DNA of 64,000 nucleotides from Stenopsyche tienmushanensis (Eukaryota > Arthropoda > Insecta > Trichoptera > Stenopsychidae). The position numbers and the translations under genes are program-made. A model generated the notes under the pieces. That model saw only the letters and a list, made by a program, of their open reading frames with translations, was not told the origin of the DNA and ran no database searches. Shown in pieces: positions 56,301 through 64,000 of the stretch. Within the stretch, counting starts at the first letter, position 1; the number at the start of each line of letters is the position of its first letter. The stretch spans positions 1,612,001-1,676,000 of the forward strand of contig WACJ01000527.1 of assembly GCA_008973525.1 (NCBI GenBank). Direction: 5' to 3'.

Positions 56301-58538
56301 GACCGAAACAATGTCGAATCGATTTGATCTGTGATCATATCAGTTATGCAGTTTTTCTGCGATGTTTGCCGGATGCGTACGACTTGTAAGTCGTAGGTTC
56401 TTCGATTGCTCCTAATCGTAGAAGTGGAATGTTATTTACCTCGATGGTTGCTATCTGGAACACGTAATTCAGCTCTACTGTGTAATTTGCATTTCGTATC
56501 AAAACATTATATTTGAGGCCTACTCGAAGCCATGTTTCCATAGATTGCTGATCTCTCAGCGCCTGATCTCAATTTATTGCGCTTATGTAAACGTGTAATG
56601 ATCGAAGAAAGTAGTATCCGTGCATAATTCGATAGGTACTCGATGTGGTAGATTTAAGTTTTCTTCAATCACGACATTGGATACGGACTCTTTTCTCCAG
56701 GAAATAAGATTAATATCAAAAATATATTTGTGTTTGGGTCATCGCAGTGTTTATATTTAAGACCTGATGATGACTTTCCTTAACAAGAATTTTCCGGTTT
56801 ACAATCCATCAAGTTCAAGTTCCCATTCTTGATCAATTGTATAAGTTGATGTAAGTACAAATGAAAACGTTTTATTTATAACATTTACATGACGAAATGT
56901 TGGTATAGTGGGTCATTTCCTGGACTTTATTATTAATATTAAGACTGGGGTTCATATCCAGATTTTGAGAGGACATGAAAAAATTTTAACATATCAATCT
57001 TATTCTGATATTATATATTTTCCCTTAGATTTAAAATCCTTTCTCTATAAAAATCTCTTATGGAGATCATCCACATCTGATAATAGATATAATTAATTTC
57101 AAGAAGACGCAGAACATTTCTATAATGAAATAGGACAGATTTATACATCAAACTGACTCACCCAACATGGAAATCAGACTCGAAATGGATGACACCAAAA
57201 ATTAACTGGTCGTAGTGTTTTTATACAATACTCAATCACTGTTTGCGATCAAATCAATAATCACAGCACCACTTCTGTTATTAATATATTTTCGTCCAAC
57301 TGGTCTTATCATCACATGCAGTCTCCGATGGCTCAGACGATGAACTATCGACTATTGTTTGGAATGCATTTTTTTGAAGATCAATGTCGATATTTGAATA
57401 TTCGCAATGGAAACTCGATGGCAGTAAGTCGGTTATAAAATGTAGAAATCGCGTTCACGTCATACTCGCCCGGTGCAGTGTTCTTCACTGAAGAAACGAG
57501 TAATCACTGATCCAACGAAGACTTGAAGTGTGAAGAAGAGGGGTTGCCGATCACCAGTACCAGCACCTCTTATTTTGATGTCCGAAAGGGGGGTGTTTGC
57601 TGGCCAGGGGATCTCAACGTCGTCCTAATCACGAATTACACTGCGACGTATTTTTATGGTATCCTACAGTTGCTTAACCCAAGGAAAAAATGCTATAATC
57701 TATTTTAAATAATATATATTTAATGCTTGGATAATGGCTTTCCAAACTTCTATGATTCATCCCCAAAATCTTCACATTTAATATAGATGTGTTAAGATAA
57801 GCAAACAAGTAAATAGTTAGATTGAATCTTTCAATTATCAAAACTGTGTATCATCGGAGGAAGTAATGGGGTGGCTGTTCCAGAGGCTTGATATAATACG
57901 AACAGTCGATCGAATAAAATTTGTTGTTTGAAATTTGTATACACAGGGCAAATTGCCTTGAACGTCACGAAAAATGAAACTCCAAATGGCAGTTGATCGG
58001 AAAAACAGAGAGAATCATTTGTCTCCGCTGACGCTAAGCGCATGCGCTGCGCCAACACTAAGGCGTGCATAAATAAGCCACTACATCAGTAGCATGCCTA
58101 TTTTATTATATATTACACAACATACGACTTTGTCTTTTAGCTAACAATACATAGTTCATTTTTTTATGGAACACAAAATAACATTATAATTATATTAGAC
58201 ACATCGGAGAGTTTGCAACAATATTTGAAACTGGGCCCTTTTACAATCAGTTTTCAGTTCAGGAAAGACTTGAAGAAAAGACTCGGATGATGATGTCACT
58301 ATACCATCGGCGAATTATCAAAACATTCATTGAGAAGAAGATCAACGTCGATTTCAACAAAGAGTCTATCCTCGGATGGACCATTACTTGCTTGTTCCGT
58401 ACCACGCACGTTCTACTTGCTTGCCAATAGTTCTCCAAACGTATGATAATTGAATTAATACGTTGTGTCGATTGTTCGAAATTTTATTGACACCTATCAC
58501 ATTTCAAACTCCTATCACATTTCAAACTCTATCCCCGA
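53353..58538. other. Gene-poor AT-rich stretch
   Basis: Mostly unique. A 95-codon plus-strand frame at 54741-55028 has a CKKC ... CLNC pair but no supporting gene structure. TTATAAAA at 57434 precedes a GC-richer 200 bases and could be a promoter. 58080-58190 resembles 63120-63225 (TTTTATTATATATTACACAA). Confidence 0.35.
57434..57441 (+). promoter_or_regulatory. TATA-like site
   Basis: TTATAAAA is followed by GCAGTGTTCTTCACTG within 60 bases, in a GC-richer patch. No gene is traced downstream. Confidence 0.2.
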
Positions 58539-58690
58539 ACGAATGAAATCATAAACGTGTTCCGTCGTTCATCACAGCCGACTCGTGGGTCAGGACCATT
58601 GCTATAGATTGCGCCGCAATCTATCTCGATCGATCACGCATCGCGCCGAAATGTTCTCAACCGCGGATTAGCATGCAGACAATGCGATCT
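58539..58690 (+). repeat. Dispersed repeat B, copy 2
   Basis: Matches 49590-49745 over nearly its whole length, same orientation. Confidence 0.75.
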
Positions 58691-58700
58691 TCAAATTAAC

Positions 58701-58735
58701 TTTTTTTAAACCATATTTTTAATGGTTTAAAAAAA
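58701..58735. repeat. 14-bp inverted repeat (hairpin)
   Basis: TTTTTTTAAACCAT and ATGGTTTAAAAAAA around a 7-base loop, just after dispersed repeat B. Confidence 0.8.
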
Positions 58736-60358
58736 CTTATGTTATTTACAAACAAATTCAAGGTCAACAATCGGAATGAAGGCAAGTATTATAGTTGGAT
58801 TGAGAAAACATCAATACGAACATCACATACATTATTAGAACAAAAACATCTTGTTACAGACAGCCTCACGCGGGTCTATTTGCTATCTGACCGTAGAGAA
58901 TCTGAGCAGGATAAATAAGATGGTCAGATAGTGACAAAAATTTAACGTTATTGATCAAGAACATTATTTAGAGAGAGATTCCAATTGCAAGACTACGGCG
59001 AAATTAATGTGAAGAACGCCTCTTCTCGCGGCTAAGACCATCGGTCGACTCTTTTTTCTTCCATCTTGCGCGTTCAAAACATTAACACTTTACAGTCACT
59101 TTACATTAACACAATAATGGGAATATCGATATGAAATATAATAGATATGGGATTCAGAATTTTTCAAAATTTCATATTGTGTACCAAATACATATTATGG
59201 TAGCACGCGGGTTTTTACGCGATGAAATGTAATTTGCTATGCAAAATTGGTACTTTATATTAATTTCAAGCAAAAAAAAAAAAAACAAGAGCTTTCTACC
59301 AATTAGGAGCTTATATGATAATTCTCATTCTTCAAAGTTAGTACAAGATAAAACAATGAAACACGGCTTAGAGCTTTTATTGTCCATCATATTCACTGGA
59401 TATCGCATCTTCTGATTACTATTTGTTTAGGTCCTCAACGCACTCTTTCTTGAGCGTTCCAACGAAAACACGAGCGGCAAAAATGAGTTAAATAGTACTT
59501 TAATTGATAAAATAGTAAAGCGATGAAGTTCTATTCGTCGGTAGTATTTTAGAAGAACTAACTGTACCATTATTTTAATTTGTAGGCTCGTTGATTGCCT
59601 CTGGCGTTCCGCCGCCGTTACTCTGCGATGGAAAAGCTCATCTTAAGAAGCGTCCATCGAATTTTTAAATATGAATTTTACTTTCAAATATGTGTCTCAT
59701 TGAAAGTGAGTGTCAAATCGGACGAGCGTAAATGTTGGATGGTCCCAAATTAAATTTTTAATTGTACTATAATGTCTAAGTAAAAGTGAGCAGCCGTCAA
59801 CCCGCACTAATAATCCATTAAAAATAAATAAAAACACTTTCGATTTGCTTATGCTTTTCAAAAAGAAGTAATTTGGTTGTCGCAAATAATTCATGAAAGT
59901 ATATTTGTTCGACGATAGGAATTTGGTTTACATTACTTATTATGTATGAATATTTCAGCGGCCTTGTTATAGCCATTTTTGTTAAATAAAACCATCAACG
60001 AATCGTGCTTCAGGCTGTTCCTAATATCAAATCGGCGGATGTTAATCCGTTGATTTAAAAAAAAATTGGCTTTTCGATTTTTTCATTAATCTCTAGATTT
60101 GCTGAAGCTAATTTTTAACCACATGGATGAGCATCGTGCGATTCTTTCGGTCACTGGATCATTCGATGGTCACGCAATGATTTCAATACGTTTCGAGAAA
60201 GAGATTCATTCAACGATCGTCATGCGACGATCGAATCGATTGGAATTAAAATTAAGAGTACGCACGTAACATTTTTGATTTTATTTGCAAAAAATCCGCA
60301 AATCGTCGAACATCATTAACTTTGATAATTGCCCGTATGGAAATCAATAAACGCTTTG
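58736..60358. other. Gene-poor AT-rich stretch
   Basis: 59118-59165 matches 60676-60722 (GAATATCGATATGAAATATA), suggesting a second fragment of the piggyBac element that follows. Otherwise nothing is recognised. Confidence 0.35.
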
Positions 60359-61545
60359 TTAACACTAACAACGCCGGTGCGTTTCACATGTACCTAAACA
60401 TACAGTGAGCGATTAAATCTCCCGTAGGATCTGAGCTATGTAGACGGCAGGGTCAATTTTGACCCTCTAAACCAAATACGTAACCTTTTTTATTGGCTGT
60501 ATTTTTTTACCTTTTCCGATTTCAGTAAATATTTCAACAACAAAAAAGGGATTTTTGATTCTATGTACATATATGTACTGAATGTATACACATATTCAGT
60601 ATATATATGTTTTTCAAATTGTTAGATTAACTTTTCCCTACCGGTGATGTATTTACTACACCTCGACTCTAAAAATGAGAATATCGATATGAAATATAAT
60701 AGGTACAGGGTTCAGAATTTTTGTATTCATCCGTAATATAATTACGAATCACATCAAAGTATTATAGTACATAAGTATTCATCTGCAGCGACGGAAATAA
60801 ATAATTTGTAGGGAAATCGGGAATATTGTGAGTTTTAGTCCGTGTCTCAGCAGAAAGGAATTTTATCAGTCACATTGATGGTGTTATACGAAAATGGGGG
60901 CTCACGCGGTCATCAACTCGAACTAGCATTTAAATATCTGATGACGATACTTAAAACAATTTTGATCCTCTTTGTCATTGTTTTAGGTATTTGTAAAGTG
61001 TTTGTAAAGACTGATTTTCTGGCGAGGGTCAAATAAGACTCACGGAGCTTGTAGTGTTACCAAAGTAGCGATATCGATTAAGGGTTAATCGCAGATCTCC
61101 TCCTCTCCACTTCATATATTTTCTGCACATATATTTCTTACAAATCATATAAGATTTGGCTCTTTTATATTCGCAAAATATTTACAAAATCGTATCTGAC
61201 ATTCTTGGAGAAATTCGTGATAGTCTTCGGTAAGCTCTTCTGCAAGTTACAGTAGATATCGTTGTTTTGATATCTTTTGTCCACTTGTTTCTTTATAAAG
61301 GATTCATGTATTGATACCGGCAAAATCAAAAACGTTGAAAAAAACCTACACAGCACTACTTTTTAGTAATTTGCCTTCATTATAATACGCAACTGTCTCG
61401 GGTATTATTTTGTTGGTGTCCGATGCTAATCACAGCTTCATGTAAAATGTATCATGCTTTTTTAACTTAGTATTTTTACATTTCACTTTTGTAGGTAATA
61501 GTTGTTCATCAATAGTCAGATTCATATTGGGTTTGTAGCTATTTT
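60359..61545 (-). mobile_element. piggyBac element relic
   Basis: TTAA at 60359-60362 followed by CACTAACAACGCCGG looks like the 3' terminus. A subterminal palindrome GGGTCAATTTTGACCC lies at 60460. A decayed transposase follows on the minus strand. The opposite terminus was not found. Confidence 0.6.
61180..61545 (-). pseudogene. piggyBac transposase relic
   Basis: The minus strand reads YKPNMNLTIDEQLLPTKVKC (the conserved block around a catalytic Asp). It continues FYMKL and LASDT, then IIPETVAYYNEGK, FFNVFDFAGINT and LAEELTEDY. This is the order of the middle and C-terminal regions of piggyBac transposases, but large parts are missing between blocks and stops interrupt it. The piggyBac-type MITEs in this window have different ends, so this is probably not their source. 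Confidence 0.75.
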
Positions 61546-62249
61546 GAATCGAAACTGAACCGAAAACCGATAACTAGTAAAACAATTATTTTTGCAGGAA
61601 CGAAAACCAGAACTGAATTAATTCAAAAATATCGGTTTTATCGGTTCAGGGCACATTTTTTATTGATTTTTTTGATTTGATTTTTGTTCATCCTTTTAAA
61701 TCAATACTTCAGATAATATTGTTATAAACCCAAAGTTCAGATTTTAGTCATAAGTATTATGTATTTTATTTAGCTTATCTCTTCCTATATATTTGCTTAG
61801 TATCCAGACTGTGACTCCCAGTTTAGATCTTTAAGAATAAATTCTTCAAATGAATTTCTAAAATTCTAATTATTTAGGGAGTTAATCTTCTATCTCTTCT
61901 ACCAGATTTTTAATAAAAAAGGGTAAAACCATTTTAAAAAAATTAAAACAAGGCCAAAATTTTTTTTAAACAGTCTAATTAAGATATTTTTTATACAAAA
62001 ATTTCTAATAATTAAGATTTTTTTTCAGATAACTGACCCCCCCCCTCCACTTTATCAGCCTACTTTTTTAGTTTCAATATTTTTTTTAAATTTTGTATAC
62101 TCTGGAAATATCTATAAATAACTGATAAAAAAGTTTTTTATCGAACTAAAAAAAGGTAAGTAAATTCATAACCCTCATAAAATAATACATAACTAATGAG
62201 TCATCAATAATTAAAGAGAGTAAATAAAAAAAGTTAGAAAACCGGAAAA
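61546..62249. other. AT-rich stretch
   Basis: Contains ACCGAAAACCGATAAC-like words near 61560 and again, inverted, near 61635, as seen in some hAT remnants, and a C-run at 62038. No gene. Confidence 0.3.
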
Positions 62250-62600
62250 ACCGAAGTCCAGTGATTCAGAAAGAGAATTCTTACATGTTGAGCTAGAAGA
62301 CAAACGGAAACGAAGAGTCTTGCACGTTGAGTTTGGAGAGAAACAGAGACGAAGAGAGTATCTTGCGTACAACGTACGATTGTTGGTCCAAATTTATCGA
62401 CTAATAATGATATGTGAATGATTTCAAGTATATGTTTTATGTGTGTGTGCTATCGACAGCGTTTATTCATTTTTATACAAGCTTCATACACGCTGCGACG
62501 GTTCTGACAGATAAGTGGATTTGTACGGGTGATAAGTGGCGGACATACGAATATAGCATCTAAGTTTATGATGATTTAAAATAAGCTCATTCCCAAAGGG
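62250..62600 (-). mobile_element. piggyBac-type MITE, copy 4
   Basis: Minus-strand copy. It ends TTCCCAAAGGG at 62600 before TCAT, contains GCTATCGACAGCG and CGACTAATAATGATATG, and begins near CCAGTGATTCAGAAAG. The left terminus is lost. Confidence 0.75.
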
Positions 62601-64000
62601 TCATTATTGAATTTCAAGAGAGGTATACTCAAAGTCCAGAGCTTTTCAGGCAGAAAAAATTAGAAAAGTATGTCATAATATTAAAGAAATGTATAGTCCT
62701 AAGGTGAAATGACTGCTCATGGTACGCAAGCCAGATGCTGAATTTATCTCAAAATAAAAGCGAAAAACTAAGACTTTAGGTAAAATAAGATTAACGAAAG
62801 GAAAAACTATAAACGTGCAGTTTTCATTTAAATTTTGATTTTTTTAATTTTGCGCGCACTCGGTACAGATAGTGTTAAAAATGATGTGAAAATCATGGTC
62901 GAACATCGTGACGATATGGCGTTATCATGTGTCAAATTTGAAATTTATTTTGGTTATAAACGCAACACTGCATCGCATAACGAACGAACACAAATCAACG
63001 ACGAAGCATTTTCATAATTAACATGCTATCGTAAATTATTATATTACTGAAAACCCCCGTATAACACGGCAAGCATTCAAGTGTTACAACAGGGAATAAT
63101 TGCATTGAATTATAAAGAAGCCACTTCCATCTGTGTGTGTTTATATGCAGCTTAAAATAACCACTAGACCGGTAGCAAGCACATTTTATTATATATTACA
63201 CAATACACAGCGCAATATATTAGCTAACAATTTCCGTTATTTCGAGGGGAGGGATTGATTGTATATTGTATTTAACGGCATTATGTCACAGATTTAAAAA
63301 CGCACAAAAATAGAGACCACTGACACAAATCGTTTGTGCCCATGTCGAATTTACAAATCGATTTAATACTTCGAGCCATCTTTTCTCACGCAGATTTTGA
63401 ATACATAATGGTGGCAATAAAAAGCACCATGGATAACTTTGCATCCAACTACCGGGGTCCTAAATAGGTTAATTGTGAGCTCGCTATTATGAAATTACCA
63501 GCTTCAGTCACTAGACATCGTCGGGTCGCTTAATGATCTCTAATACGAACCTAATTAGATATGAGAGAAATCCGATATTTGAATGATCTTTGTGTGCCAT
63601 TATCTTACATAAACGTACATTTCCTGAATAAATTATTATGCAGAGAATTTATTTCATAAAAAAGTGTCCATTGCTTGAAAGGGGGATTATATAATGGCAA
63701 TAAAATACGCTTGTATATTAATATAAAATATTCGAATTTATTAGATATATTTTGTTAAGAGCAAAGCAAAAAAATAAACTACATTCTAAAGACGAGTATT
63801 TTTTTGTTATGATAGCATGTTATTTGTATTTACAATGCAAAAAATGAAATCCAAACGAAAGTCCAGATATCCCCCTTTTAAAAATGTATTTTGATAATCA
63901 CAGGGTATTGATGTTGCAGAATTACGATGATTGATTTGTCCGGAAGACTCGACCCGCCAAAAATGATACTAATCAGAGAAAAGCGGCCGTAAAAAACGAA
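62601..64000. other. Gene-poor right edge
   Basis: AT-rich. 63120-63225 resembles 58080-58190. No exon or RNA gene seen. Confidence 0.35.

Noticed and set aside
1..64000. CRISPR array, operon or prokaryotic defence system
   Set aside because: The window is eukaryotic with spliced genes; no spaced direct-repeat array is present.

Overview
The window is nuclear DNA from an arthropod, almost certainly an insect. It is AT-rich, its genes have GT-AG introns, and it carries mariner, hAT, piggyBac, R1-clade and Jockey-clade elements. One gene is recognisable as centriolar Cep295/Ana1. I cannot name the order or species.

The left 30 kb holds all the genes I can support, all on the minus strand. (1) Cep295/ana1 has six coding exons between 8806 and 1248. 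All splice phases agree and give a 1608-residue protein. (2) A small coiled-coil gene (about 14512-10567) has a possible first exon that starts like a THAP zinc finger. (3) A second small gene (21023-18142) ends in a coiled coil clearly paralogous to that of gene 2. Genes 2 and 3 look like a local duplication, and their introns are full of transposons. (4) A secreted, Pro/Ser/Thr-rich protein of 1401 residues (29355-24562) has a signal peptide split between two small exons. These genes are not an operon and no common pathway is evident.

The introns and the right-hand 34 kb are mostly transposon debris plus unique AT-rich DNA. The elements include: a hAT MITE family (eight copies, two with perfect 8-bp target duplications) with a conserved internal hairpin; a piggyBac-type MITE family flanked by TTAA or near-TTAA (four copies, one split by a hAT MITE); a 1.5-kb TTAA-flanked element with long inverted repeats and an intact 344-codon cysteine-rich ORF; a 5'-truncated R1-clade retrotransposon with a 14-bp target duplication; several decayed mariners; a piggyBac transposase relic; and a roughly 122-bp dispersed repeat that occurs twice as a dimer.

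From about 40 kb to the right edge I see no convincing protein-coding exon. That stretch may be intergenic or a long intron with regulatory DNA. I found no RNA gene I can support firmly, no CRISPR array and no clearly new multi-gene system. The best candidates for new biology are the paired coiled-coil genes, the cysteine-rich transposon protein and the unnamed secreted protein.
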